In this document: positions 22,333-30,790 of the stretch, piece after piece
How the letters are laid out: the number at the start of each line of letters is the position of its first letter
Numbering within the stretch: position 1 is the stretch's first letter
From: Gloeobacterales cyanobacterium ES-bin-313
Lineage (GTDB): Bacteria > Cyanobacteriota > Cyanobacteriia > Gloeobacterales > Gloeobacteraceae
Direction: 5' to 3'
DNA length: 32,698 nucleotides
Assembly: GCA_014379585.1 (NCBI GenBank)
Contig: JACMLN010000016.1
Span: 1-32,698 of the forward strand
Made by a program: the position numbers and the translations under genes
Notes under the pieces: model-generated
Told to the model about the DNA's origin: nothing
What the model saw: only the letters and a program-made list of their open reading frames with translations
Database searches by the model: none

Positions 22333-22533
22333 GGGGGCGGGTTGAAGCCGTCCCTCAGGCAACAGAATATTGTAAACATGCACTGTGGGTAATTCATGGA
22401 CTTCAGTAGGGTCAAATGTGCGATTCATAACCCAAAGTGCATTGCCAATCGCAAAAATCACAATCGCAATAATCAGCATGTAGGGAAGGTACTCGAACCA
22501 CTCACTACGGGGCTGACGACGAACAATAGCCAT
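22315..22533 (-). CDS. Small single-pass membrane protein, 72 aa
   Basis: Starts at an ATG seven bases after TTGGAG. The N-terminus is basic (MAIVRRQPRSEWFEY), followed by one helix (LPYMLIIAIVIFAIGNALWVM, 16-36) and a hydrophilic Pro-rich tail (VHELPTVHVYNILLPEGR). By the positive-inside rule the tail faces the periplasm or lumen. I recognise no family; it is not a known photosystem small subunit by its sequence. It is convergent with xthA and overlaps its last 18 nt. Confidence 0.7.
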   Translation of the reverse strand: MAIVRRQPRSEWFEYLPYMLIIAIVIFAIGNALWVMNRTFDPTEVHELPTVHVYNILLPEGRLQPAPSGKLR

Positions 22534-22657
22534 AGGGATTCTCCAAGTGTGAACAGTATTAGAAACATACCCACATCCTCAGTCGGTCATAAAATCCTGA
22601 CACATATTTGTAATCTATTTTACAGAAACGCAAAATATCTCTATCTTTTTAGATTTT

Positions 22658-22675
22658 GCACATAATATTTTTTAT
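22658..22675 (+). repeat. Dispersed motif GCACATAATATTTTTTAT, copy D
   Basis: An exact 18-nt copy, about 80 nt before the Xaa-Pro aminopeptidase start. ATCT-TTTT-AGAT (22642-22653) lies just upstream. The rest of the 22534-22754 gap holds nothing else recognisable. Confidence 0.55.
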
Positions 22676-22754
22676 ACAAAGAAGCCTCCGTGTTTACAGT
22701 CTGCGGAGAAGTGGGCTGATGTTAAGCTCTATAAAAATCTGGGGTGAAGTGGCA

Positions 22755-24143
22755 ATGGTTGTACTTCCTGAAAATTTGGCTTTGGCGTCAGTCCTGAAGC
22801 AACGCTGTCAAAGACTAGGACAAATCATGGATCGGCCAGCGATTTTTTGGTCGGGGCGTGCTCCTGCCCGCAATTACCCTGGCAGTCCCTATGCATTTCG
22901 GGCCAATAGCCACTTCCTTTACTTGGCGGGATTGCCCTTAGAAAATGCCGCTATTCGCATCGAAGGCAACAAATTAGAGTTATACCTTGACGAAGGTGGG
23001 CCATCGGCAGCCCTTTGGCATGGAGAAACACCAGGGCGCGATGCCATTGCTGAAGCGATTGGTGCCGACGCTGCCTTCGCTCTATCAGATCTTGTTAGCA
23101 AAACCCAGGATGCTGCAACGATTGCAGTGCAAGATTCCTACACACGGGAGCAACAGGCAAAACTTTTAGGTAGGCCGATTCTAGCCTCTCGCGGCCTCAG
23201 CGAAATCGATTTAAAACTGGCGAATGCCATGATCGAACTGCGCCTCTATCACGACGAGCTAGCGATCGCCCAGATCCGTGAAGCACTGGCAACAACTGTC
23301 GCAGCGCACAAAGCCGGAATGGCCGCAACACCCAGGGCCAAGCGCGAGTCTCAGGTGCGTGCAGTGATTGAAGGGGTGATGGTGGCTGAAGATGTCAGTC
23401 CCGCCTACGGCAGTATTGTGACCGTTCACGGCGAAGTCCTACACAACGAGCAGTACCATCACGCCATTACCCCCGGAGATCTACTCCTCGTCGATGCTGG
23501 AGCGGAATCTTCTATGGGTTGGTCTTCGGACATTACCCGCACGTGGCCGACTTCCGGTCGGTTTTCCGCGACACAGCGCGATGTCTATGAAGTCGTTTTA
23601 GCCGCTCATGACCGTTGCATTGCCGCCATGGCTCCCGGTGTCGAGTACCGTGATATTCATCTGTTGGCTGCCCAAGTTTTTGCTGAGGGCTTGGTGGATC
23701 TGGGCGTCTTAATGGGCAAACCCGAAGATCTTGTTGCCCAGGATGCCCATGCCCTGTTCTTTCCCCACGGCATTGGGCATTTGCTAGGACTCGATGTTCA
23801 CGATATGGAAGACCTCGGCGATCTCGCCGGTTACGCAGAAGGTCGCAAACGTTCCAAACGTTTTGGCCTCGGTTACCTGCGCCTTGATCGCATATTGCAG
23901 TCGGGAATGATCACGACGATTGAGCCTGGTTTCTATCAAGTTCCCGCCATTCTTCATGATCCAGCCAATCGCGAAAAGTACAAAAAAATGGTCAACTGGG
24001 AAAAGTTAGCACAGTACGCTGACGTGCGAGGCATTCGCATCGAAGACGATATCTTAGTGACGGATCAAGGAAGTGAAGTACTTAGTGCTGCATTGCCCTG
24101 CGATGTGAGCAGCATTGAGCAACTGGTTCTTGCGGGAGTCTGA
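22755..24143 (+). CDS. pepP: Xaa-Pro aminopeptidase (M24B)
   Basis: 462 residues: an N-terminal aminopeptidase-P domain (about 1-160) and a pita-bread M24 catalytic domain. The metal ligands are visible: Asp247 (LLVDAGAE), Asp259 (SSDITRTWP), His342 (HGIGHLLGLDVHD), the Glu of TTIEPGFY and the Glu of IRIEDDI. It removes an N-terminal residue preceding proline. ATG at 22755 follows GGGGTGA by about seven bases; an ATG at 22719 in the same frame gives 12 extra residues with a weaker ribosome site. It is followed, after a hairpin, by threonine synthase on the same strand. Confidence 0.92.
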   Translation: MVVLPENLALASVLKQRCQRLGQIMDRPAIFWSGRAPARNYPGSPYAFRANSHFLYLAGLPLENAAIRIEGNKLELYLDEGGPSAALWHGETPGRDAIAEAIGADAAFALSDLVSKTQDAATIAVQDSYTREQQAKLLGRPILASRGLSEIDLKLANAMIELRLYHDELAIAQIREALATTVAAHKAGMAATPRAKRESQVRAVIEGVMVAEDVSPAYGSIVTVHGEVLHNEQYHHAITPGDLLLVDAGAESSMGWSSDITRTWPTSGRFSATQRDVYEVVLAAHDRCIAAMAPGVEYRDIHLLAAQVFAEGLVDLGVLMGKPEDLVAQDAHALFFPHGIGHLLGLDVHDMEDLGDLAGYAEGRKRSKRFGLGYLRLDRILQSGMITTIEPGFYQVPAILHDPANREKYKKMVNWEKLAQYADVRGIRIEDDILVTDQGSEVLSAALPCDVSSIEQLVLAGV

Positions 24144-24168
24144 GATTTTCTGTCATACATGCGATCTA

Positions 24169-24190
24169 AGGGCACGATACATCGTGCCCC
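24169..24190 (+). terminator. Hairpin between pepP and thrC
   Basis: GGGCACGAT and its complement form a 9-bp perfect stem (24170-24178 and 24181-24189) around AC. It is 26 nt after the pepP stop and 34 nt before the threonine synthase start. There is no T-run after it; a terminator or an RNA leader element are both possible. Confidence 0.45.
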
Positions 24191-24223
24191 AACGTATATT
24201 CAATCTTTGGAAATGGTTTCATC

Positions 24224-25405
24224 ATGCCCTCCTATGTGACTTCGATTACTTGCTCCCGCTGCAATTGGCGCTGCGATCCAGGGACTATTCAAAACCTTTG
24301 CCCCGTCTGCGCTTCACCCTTACTGGTGGATTACGACTTAGAAGCCATTGATCGCGCCGTGACGAAGCAATCTATTGCCCAACGTCCACCGACGATGTGG
24401 CGCTACGAAGAATTTCTGCCTGTGCCAGATCCCAGGCAAATTGTCAGTTTGGGAGAAGGGTTTACGCCATTGATTGCAGTTGGTTCTGCCCTCACAGAAT
24501 TAGGGCTTCCCAATCTTTGGGTCAAAGACGATGGCCTCAATCCCACTGGAAGTTTCAAAGCACGCGGAGCATCCTGCGGAATCTCGATGGCAAAAGCATT
24601 GGGCATCAAAGCTGTTGCTCTGCCTACCGCCGGAAATGCTGGTGGTGCCTGGTCTTGCTATGGAGCCGCAGCCGGAATCGCTGTTCATGTCGCTATGCCC
24701 GAAGATGCACCAGCGATCAATCATTTGGAGTGCAAACTTTACGGTGCCCAGTTAACAGTAGTTAAAGGTCTGATCTCCGACGCAGGCAAATTGATTGCCA
24801 AAGGTATTCGCGAAAACGGCTGGTTCGACGCGGCCACCCTCAAAGAACCCTACCGAATCGAAGGCAAAAAGACCTTGGGATTGGAGATCGCTGAACAGAT
24901 GGGCTGGCAGATGCCCGATGCGATTCTTTACCCTGCCGGGGGTGGGGTAGGACTGATTGGGATCTGGCGTGGATTGTTACAACTTCAGGCAATGGGCTGG
25001 GTGAAGGGGAATCTGCCACGCCTAATCGTTGTTCAAGCGGAAGGTTGCGCACCGATTGTTAAGGCTTTTCGAGAAGGCAAAGCTATCTCTGAATTTTGGG
25101 AAGGTGCCTCAACTTTTTCGTCGGGTCTGCGAGTCCCCAAGGCACTCGGCGACTTCTTGGTCCTGCAAGCAGTCCGAGAAACGGGGGGAACGGCAATTGC
25201 TGTGAGCGATGCAGACTCCGGGGCGATGATGCAGTTGTTAGCGCGGCGCACAGGCATCTTCGCTGCGCCTGAAGGAGCGGCAACTTTGACTGCGGCTGCG
25301 CAACTGCGGGAACAGGGGGTTTTAGCTCCAAACGACCGCGTCGTTTTGATCAACACAGGCACTGCACTCAAGTATCAAGAAGCTCTTGAGCAGATCTGTA
25401 ATTGA
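24224..25405 (+). CDS. thrC: Threonine synthase
   Basis: A 393-residue PLP enzyme of fold type II that converts O-phosphohomoserine to threonine. It begins with a zinc-ribbon-like cysteine set (C10, C13, C26, C29), as in many type-1 threonine synthases. The PLP lysine is in NPTGSFKARGA (Lys112), the phosphate loop is PAGGGVGLIG, and EGFTPL near 78 is the family signature. The end INTGTALKYQE is also typical. The ATG (MPSYVTSITCSRC) is supported by the conserved N-terminus rather than by its weak ribosome site (TTGGAAATGG). A likely sigma-70 promoter for the helicase overlaps its stop codon. Confidence 0.92.
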   Translation: MPSYVTSITCSRCNWRCDPGTIQNLCPVCASPLLVDYDLEAIDRAVTKQSIAQRPPTMWRYEEFLPVPDPRQIVSLGEGFTPLIAVGSALTELGLPNLWVKDDGLNPTGSFKARGASCGISMAKALGIKAVALPTAGNAGGAWSCYGAAAGIAVHVAMPEDAPAINHLECKLYGAQLTVVKGLISDAGKLIAKGIRENGWFDAATLKEPYRIEGKKTLGLEIAEQMGWQMPDAILYPAGGGVGLIGIWRGLLQLQAMGWVKGNLPRLIVVQAEGCAPIVKAFREGKAISEFWEGASTFSSGLRVPKALGDFLVLQAVRETGGTAIAVSDADSGAMMQLLARRTGIFAAPEGAATLTAAAQLREQGVLAPNDRVVLINTGTALKYQEALEQICN

Positions 25406-25431
25406 CGATCCGTTACTTTATTAAGTAGTAT
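25402..25431 (+). promoter_or_regulatory. Sigma-70-type promoter for the DEAD-box helicase
   Basis: TTGACG (25402-25407), an 18-nt spacer, then TAGTAT (25426-25431). Transcription would start near 25438, giving a 5' leader of about 175 nt. The -35 overlaps the thrC stop codon. Confidence 0.5.
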
Positions 25432-25437
25432 GTATTG

Positions 25438-25614
25438 TGAGAAGTAGGACGAATCCCCAGACGATGCGGGAAGCCGCTTGCCGAGTGTAAAGTTCGGCAT
25501 TGCAGATTTGCGGGCATCAAATAATTGGCTTTTAAGCCAGCCTGAGTTTGCTAAATAATTTTCTGGCCATGGGTTTGTAAGTCTTCTCCGAATGTCCCTC
25601 TTTCAGGAGAAAGC
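25438..25614 (+). promoter_or_regulatory. Structured 5' leader of the helicase mRNA
   Basis: A gene-free stretch with small stem-loops: TGCCGA/TCGGCA around nine bases (near 25479-25500) and TGGCTT-TT-AAGCCA (near 25527-25540). A ribosome site AGGAGA precedes the ATG. Long structured leaders are known for cold-induced helicase genes; a temperature-responsive role here is inference. Confidence 0.4.
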
Positions 25615-26919
25615 ATGGCTGCCAATTTTGCCGCCCTCGGTGTAAGTGAAGCGATTTGTAAAGCGCTTGACGAGCTTGAATTTACTGATCCAACCCCCAT
25701 TCAAGTAAAAACTATTCCTTTTTTGCTAGAGAAGCGAGATCTCCTCGCCCAAGCGCAAACCGGAACTGGAAAGACTGCTGCCTTCGGTCTGCCCCTGCTT
25801 GACTTGATGGATCCAACCAATAATCAGGTGCAGGGTATCGTTCTGACCCCAACCCGTGAACTTGCCATGCAGGTTTGCGATGCGCTTTACACCTATGCGA
25901 AATATCAATCTTTGCGTATCTTGCCGATCTACGGTGGTCAACCGATCGACCGTCAGATTCGCCGCCTGCGCAGTGGTGCCCACGTTGTCGTTGGTACCCC
26001 TGGACGGGTGATCGACTTAATGCAGCGCGGCAACCTCAAACTGGACGGCATCAAGTTGCTTGTCCTCGACGAAGCAGATCAGATGCTCAACATGGGCTTC
26101 ATCGACGATGTCCAAAAGATCATCGATGCTACCCCTGCTGAACGACAACTGGCCTTCTTCTCGGCGACCTTGCCCACGGAAATTCGCCGTCTCGCCAACC
26201 GCTCCTTGCGGGATCCTCTGACTGTCACCATCGTCAGCAACGCTGATACGATCCCTCGGATCACGCAGATGGTCTACCAGGTAACTTTCAAGAGCCGTCC
26301 CCAAGCACTCAGCCGCATTCTGGCCGCTGAAGAGCCCGCCTCAGCGTTTATCTTCACGCGCACCAAACAGGGCGCTGACGAGCTTGCAGATTGGCTGCAG
26401 CGCGATGGCTATCGGGTCGAAGCCCTTCACGGGGATCTCAGCCAGTCAGCCCGCGAACACGTCTTGAATAAATTCCGCCGCCAACAGCTCAATATCGTCG
26501 TTGCCACAGACGTTGCTGCACGCGGCCTCGACATCGGCAGTCTCAGCCACGTCATTAACTACGATCTGCCTGCCGATGGTGAATCCTACGTTCACCGCAT
26601 TGGCCGCACAGGCCGCGCTGGCCGCACAGGTACAGCGATCAGCCTCGCCTTGCCCACTGACCGCTTCCGGGTGCGCCAGATCGAGCGAGTCACCAATCAA
26701 CCGATGATCGCTTCTAAAGTGCCAACCAATGAGGAGATCGAGTCTCGCCGTTGGGAGCGCCTGCTTGAGACCCTGCGCATGGCGATGCAAACCGCCCAAG
26801 CCGATCAAGCACTTCCCCAGTACCGTGCTCTTGTCGGACAACTCTCTCAGGAATATAGTCTTGAGGATATTGCGGCGATCAGTCTGAAGCTCTCCCAGCA
26901 AAAAGGCGTCGCCGGCTAG
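25615..26919 (+). CDS. DEAD-box RNA helicase
   Basis: 434 residues with the complete helicase core in order: the Q motif (FTDPTPIQ), AQTGTGKT (47-54), PTRELA, GG, TPGR, DEAD (152-155), SAT, then the second RecA domain with HGDLSQ, ATDVAARGLDI and HRIGRTGRAGR. The C-terminal tail after the core is short (about 70 residues) and lacks the RNA-binding extension of DeaD/CsdA. It belongs near the cyanobacterial CrhR/RhlE group, which unwinds RNA in cold or redox stress and in ribosome assembly; I cannot fix the subgroup. The ribosome site is AGGAGA. It is followed 12 nt later by the DUF885 gene, so they may be co-transcribed. Confidence 0.93.
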   Translation: MAANFAALGVSEAICKALDELEFTDPTPIQVKTIPFLLEKRDLLAQAQTGTGKTAAFGLPLLDLMDPTNNQVQGIVLTPTRELAMQVCDALYTYAKYQSLRILPIYGGQPIDRQIRRLRSGAHVVVGTPGRVIDLMQRGNLKLDGIKLLVLDEADQMLNMGFIDDVQKIIDATPAERQLAFFSATLPTEIRRLANRSLRDPLTVTIVSNADTIPRITQMVYQVTFKSRPQALSRILAAEEPASAFIFTRTKQGADELADWLQRDGYRVEALHGDLSQSAREHVLNKFRRQQLNIVVATDVAARGLDIGSLSHVINYDLPADGESYVHRIGRTGRAGRTGTAISLALPTDRFRVRQIERVTNQPMIASKVPTNEEIESRRWERLLETLRMAMQTAQADQALPQYRALVGQLSQEYSLEDIAAISLKLSQQKGVAG

Positions 26920-26931
26920 TAGGGGATCGGC

Positions 26932-28779
26932 GTGGGTAACATCTGGCGGTTTGGTCGTCGGCACTTCATCGGTGGTGCCTTGCTTTTGGTGATGGCAGAA
27001 CAACCTCTGCTTGCTTCCCCAGCTTCCAAGCTGGGTGAGCAACTTCTAGACGAATACTTTCGTCGGGATCCTGTCTTCGCCACAAGTGCTGGTGATCACC
27101 GCTTCGACGGCCTTTGGCCCAACTGCAGCCCTACTGGACTTGAGTCCGAAAACCAGTGGATCCTCGGTGCTCTTAAGCGGATCGACCGGGTCTTGATGTT
27201 GCGGATTCGGCCACTCCCCGATGATCAAGTCGATCTCGATCTACTGCGCGCAAGTTTAGAATTGCTGCGCTACGAGCACGAAGTGGGTCGTTCCTGGTTT
27301 AACAGCCCACTTTTTTATTCGGGCATCATCGGATCGGGACTTGATGACCTTGTCAGTAGAGACTTTGCAAGTGCCCAAACCCGTGCGGCAAGCGTCGTTG
27401 GTCGTCTTGAAGGATTGCCACGGTTTATCGATCAAGCGATTGCCAATTTGCGGCAAGGCGAAGTCCTCCAGCCTCAAGCCAAAGTGGCTGTCGGTCAATT
27501 GACTGGCCTGCTTGAATTGATCAACAAAGAGATTCCTGACCAACTTGCAGCTGCTCCTGCTTCCCTCAAAAAGCGGATTGCCTCTGCCTCACCTGCGGCC
27601 ATCGCAGCTGTTACCAAGTTTCGAGATATTACCCGCGACGAACTGCTTCCAAAAGCAACAGGTGAGTGGCGGCTTGGCAAAGAGAAATTTGCCAGGGTCT
27701 TGAAGTACACCCTTCAAAGTAGCCAAGACGCAGATGCCCTCTACGAAATGGCCAAGCAGGAGCATGAAGCTGTACGCATTCGCATGGCACAACTGGCCAA
27801 AGAACTTTACCTTCCACTGTTCGGCACTGAATTTCTTTCTACAGACACTGACGACCAAATCATTCGTAAAGTCCTTGAAGCCTTAGCGCTCGATCACGTC
27901 CAAGCTGACCAGTTTCGTACTGCCTGCGAAGAGAACTTGAAGCGCCTCGGTGCCTTTGTGCGCTCCCAAAATCTTCTGCCCCTCGATTCCAAAGAGGTGC
28001 TGAAAGTGATCTGGACTCCCCCCTCCAAGCAAGGGGTCGCCATTGCCGGACTCTCAGCCCCGGCTCCTCTCGATGCAGCCAAGCCTGGCTTGCCCAGTTT
28101 TTACTTGGTGCAACCCTTACCCAACGAGTGGACACCCCAGCGCAAAGAATCTTTCTTGCGAGAGTACAATAACTTCTTGCTCGAAATTCTCTCCATTCAT
28201 GAGGCGATCCCTGGTCACTTTGTCCAGGGCTACTATGCGAAGCGCGTTGGTTCAAAAGTTCGTCGTGTCCTCGGTAACGGCGCGTTCATCGAAGGCTGGG
28301 GGGTTTATGCAGAACGCATGATGGTGGAGGCAGGCTATGCAGGTGCAGAACCTGTCGGCGAGAAACCGAAGGAATTTTCTGATGGTCTTTGGAAAGTCAA
28401 ACAAGATCCAAGCTTGAGAGCAAAGGCCATCGCCTTGCACGGCCAGAAGTTCTACCTCCGCACCGTTACAAATGCCATCTTGGATCACGCCATCCACGTC
28501 GATGGTATGGACGAAACTGCAGCCGTTTCCCTGATGGTAGACAAATCCTTCCAACAAGAAGGCGAAGCTCACGCCAAATGGACGCGGGCACAAGTGAGCG
28601 CTGGACAACTGAGCACCTATTTCGTTGGCCTTCAAGATTGGCTTCGCCTCCGAGAACAAGCCAAAGCACGAGCTAAGGCAAAAGGCCAAGTCTTCAACCT
28701 CTCGGCTTACCACGCCGCCGTATTGAGCCATGGTTCTCCCTCCATTTCCCAATTGCCGAAACTCTTAGGCTGGAGCTAA
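26932..28779 (+). CDS. DUF885-family protein, putative exported metallopeptidase
   Basis: 615 residues. The N-terminus FGRRHFIGGALLLVMAEQP has a twin-arginine-like start and hydrophobic core ending at ASPAS, so it is likely exported, possibly by Tat. The long helical body carries HEAIPGH (423-429), the HExxxxH-like signature of DUF885, followed by EGWGVYAERMM (about 449-459), which supplies a third ligand in related zinc peptidases. Substrates are unknown. The start is GTG after GGGGAT; the DEAD-box helicase stop is only 12 nt upstream, so translation may be coupled. It ends 33 nt before thyX. Confidence 0.85.
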   Translation: MGNIWRFGRRHFIGGALLLVMAEQPLLASPASKLGEQLLDEYFRRDPVFATSAGDHRFDGLWPNCSPTGLESENQWILGALKRIDRVLMLRIRPLPDDQVDLDLLRASLELLRYEHEVGRSWFNSPLFYSGIIGSGLDDLVSRDFASAQTRAASVVGRLEGLPRFIDQAIANLRQGEVLQPQAKVAVGQLTGLLELINKEIPDQLAAAPASLKKRIASASPAAIAAVTKFRDITRDELLPKATGEWRLGKEKFARVLKYTLQSSQDADALYEMAKQEHEAVRIRMAQLAKELYLPLFGTEFLSTDTDDQIIRKVLEALALDHVQADQFRTACEENLKRLGAFVRSQNLLPLDSKEVLKVIWTPPSKQGVAIAGLSAPAPLDAAKPGLPSFYLVQPLPNEWTPQRKESFLREYNNFLLEILSIHEAIPGHFVQGYYAKRVGSKVRRVLGNGAFIEGWGVYAERMMVEAGYAGAEPVGEKPKEFSDGLWKVKQDPSLRAKAIALHGQKFYLRTVTNAILDHAIHVDGMDETAAVSLMVDKSFQQEGEAHAKWTRAQVSAGQLSTYFVGLQDWLRLREQAKARAKAKGQVFNLSAYHAAVLSHGSPSISQLPKLLGWS

Positions 28780-28797
28780 TCAAGATCTCTGCTTCTG

Positions 28798-28803
28798 TAT
28801 AAT
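28798..28803 (+). promoter_or_regulatory. TATAAT -10 box of thyX
   Basis: A perfect TATAAT ten bases (end to start) before the thyX ATG, with TG directly in front. No good -35 was found. It implies a start site at or within a few bases of the ATG, hence a leaderless or nearly leaderless mRNA. Confidence 0.5.
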
Positions 28804-28812
28804 GTCTGAACT

Positions 28813-29589
28813 ATGACAAACGCTTACACAGTTAAACTCACCGATCTCTTCGATAAAGATGATCCGCTCACCATCCGCGTTCTCGATCAAGGTTTTGTCC
28901 GGTTGATCGACTACATGCCCCACGATTGGCCTTTTGGGGAAGTGATCGAGGGAGCAACCCCAGGGGACTTGGCGGTGGTGGCCGCAGCGCGGGTGAGCTA
29001 TGGCACCGTGAGCAAAGGTGTCGAGGCAGACCAGAAACTGATCAATTTCTTGGTGCGCGAAGGGCATACTTCTCCATTGGAGATGGTCGAGTTTAAGTTC
29101 TTGATTAAAGCGCCTGTGATCATGTGGTGGCAACACGTTCGCCACAGGATCCAAGAAATGAATTTTCAAAGTGGACGGTATACACCTTACCCAGAAGATG
29201 AATACTATTTGCCCAGCAAACTCAGGCAACAGGACAAAGTCAATAAGCAAGGTTCTGTTCTCGCTGACTTTTTGAGTGAAGCTGAAGAAGTGGCATTTCT
29301 AGAAGAACTCAAAGCCCACTATGAAGCAGGCTTCGACCTTTACAAAAGAATGCTCGATAAAGGAGTGGCGAAGGAGATGGCACGCCTTGCCCTGCCAGGA
29401 TGGGCGCTCTACCACACTGCCTACGTCAAGATGAATGCCCATGCCTTAATGAATTACATCGGCAAACGGACTGAGCCAGGAGCACAGTACGAGATTCGTG
29501 TTTACGCCCAGGCTATGGCTCACTTCTTCAAGGATAAACTGCCATGGGTATATGCTGCTTGGCAGAAGAACCACGGGTCAAAGTCCTGA
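28813..29589 (+). CDS. thyX: Flavin-dependent thymidylate synthase
   Basis: 258 residues of the ThyX family, which methylates dUMP using methylene-tetrahydrofolate and FAD/NADPH. The signature RHR-x7-S is present (Arg110-His-Arg112, Ser120, in RHRIQEMNFQSGRY), together with GHTSPLEM (84-91) and the C-terminal segment KRTEPGAQYEIRVYA that forms the dUMP/FAD site. No thyA is in the window. There is no ribosome site before the ATG, but TATAAT is ten bases upstream. It is convergent with the sigma-factor gene across 69 nt that contain no clear terminator. Confidence 0.94.
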   Translation: MTNAYTVKLTDLFDKDDPLTIRVLDQGFVRLIDYMPHDWPFGEVIEGATPGDLAVVAAARVSYGTVSKGVEADQKLINFLVREGHTSPLEMVEFKFLIKAPVIMWWQHVRHRIQEMNFQSGRYTPYPEDEYYLPSKLRQQDKVNKQGSVLADFLSEAEEVAFLEELKAHYEAGFDLYKRMLDKGVAKEMARLALPGWALYHTAYVKMNAHALMNYIGKRTEPGAQYEIRVYAQAMAHFFKDKLPWVYAAWQKNHGSKS

Positions 29590-29658
29590 AGAAAATTCCT
29601 CCGCGTTGCCAATCTCTACCCGGCAGATAAAGCCAGGAAGCTATCCTTGCATTGCCGA

Positions 29659-30693
29659 TTAGTTATTCTCGATGCCTTCGAGATATTCGCGCACCCGTTG
29701 AAGACGTTGGGGATGGCGAAGTTTGCGTAAGGCACGAGCCTCAATTTGGCGGATGCGTTCGCGAGTCAGGCTAAATTGTTGACCGACTTCGTCGAGGGTA
29801 CGAGAGCGCCCATCGAGAAGACCGTAGCGCAATCGCAAAACATCGCGCTCACGGGGAGCCAGAGTTTGGAGAAGGATTTCGATGTCCTGAGACATCAAAT
29901 CTTTGATCACCCCTTGTTCTGGTTGGTCCCCTTTCGACTGAATGAGATCGCCCAAGGCTGTGTCTTCTTCGCGACCGACAGGGGTTTCGAGGGAGACAGG
30001 CAACTGAATCGCCCGACGGACAAAGCGCAATTGTTCAGCGTCCATCTCAACCGCAACGGCAATCTCATCCTCGGTGGGTGAGCGGCCTAGCTGTTGGGAA
30101 AGTTGTCGTGTCGCCTTCTTGATCCGGTTGACTTTCTCGACAATGTGAACTGGCAGGCGAATTGTGCGGGCTTGCATCGCAATCGAGCGGGTGATTCCTT
30201 GGCGGATCCACCAGGTGGCGTAGGTCGAAAACTTAAAACCACGGGTATGGTCAAACTTTTCGGCAGCCCGGATAAGACCCAGGGTGCCTTCTTGAATCAG
30301 ATCTAAGAGGTGCAGACCACGACCTTGATACTTCTTGGCGACAGAAACAACGAGGCGCAAGTTCGCCTTGATAAGATGAGCTTTGGCGCGCTCCCCATCG
30401 CGAGCGATCAGCGTCCACTGCTGGAGGGATAACTCTACAGACTCTAACCACTGCTCAAGACTGAGCATGGATTTTCGGCGATTTTCGTCGTGTTGCAACC
30501 AAGTCGCAATGCGTCTGGCCAGTTCAATTTCTTCAGCACCTTTGAGGAGCGGAATGCGACCAATCTCCTGAAGGTAGAGGCGCACAAGATCGTCCGTGCT
30601 GCTCCTGGCCGCCGTATATTCTTCGGGGGCTAGAACCTCAGGTTCTGATTCACCTATGAATGCTTCATCGAACCAGACATCATCAGCGGGCAT
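29659..30693 (-). CDS. RNA polymerase sigma factor, sigma-70 group 1/2
   Basis: 344 residues. Region 1.2 is at about 35-65 ([19 protein letters not shown]). Region 2 has the core-binding and -10-reading helices ([58 protein letters not shown]), then region 3 ([18 protein letters not shown]). Region 4 contains the -35 reading HTH ([21 protein letters not shown]). The lack of a long region 1.1 and the short acidic start favour a cyanobacterial group 2 factor (SigB-E type), though a primary factor cannot be excluded. The ATG at 30693 follows GGGGGAAG; an upstream GTG adds ten residues. A hairpin lies between it and the upstream htrA gene. Confidence 0.92.
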   Translation of the reverse strand: MPADDVWFDEAFIGESEPEVLAPEEYTAARSSTDDLVRLYLQEIGRIPLLKGAEEIELARRIATWLQHDENRRKSMLSLEQWLESVELSLQQWTLIARDGERAKAHLIKANLRLVVSVAKKYQGRGLHLLDLIQEGTLGLIRAAEKFDHTRGFKFSTYATWWIRQGITRSIAMQARTIRLPVHIVEKVNRIKKATRQLSQQLGRSPTEDEIAVAVEMDAEQLRFVRRAIQLPVSLETPVGREEDTALGDLIQSKGDQPEQGVIKDLMSQDIEILLQTLAPRERDVLRLRYGLLDGRSRTLDEVGQQFSLTRERIRQIEARALRKLRHPQRLQRVREYLEGIENN

Positions 30694-30738
30694 GTCACTT
30701 CCCCCTACGCGCCGAGAATGCACGATTAGACACCAGTA

Positions 30739-30762
30739 TGGGGCCGAGAAACCTCGACCCCA
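30739..30762 (-). terminator. Hairpin between the sigma-factor and htrA genes
   Basis: On the minus strand TGGGGTCGAG-GTTT-CTCGGCCCCA forms a 10-bp stem with one G.U pair. On the plus strand the same position is a C/A mismatch, so the structure is favoured only in minus-strand RNA. It follows the htrA stop by 29 nt. There is no T-tract. Confidence 0.5.
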
Positions 30763-30790
30763 GGCAGTTTAACGTTTTCTTCAGGTAAGA

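Noticed and set aside
26446-27042. 198-codon minus-strand frame across the helicase 3' end
   Set aside because: Antisense to conserved helicase motifs and spans a gene junction; no ribosome site support.
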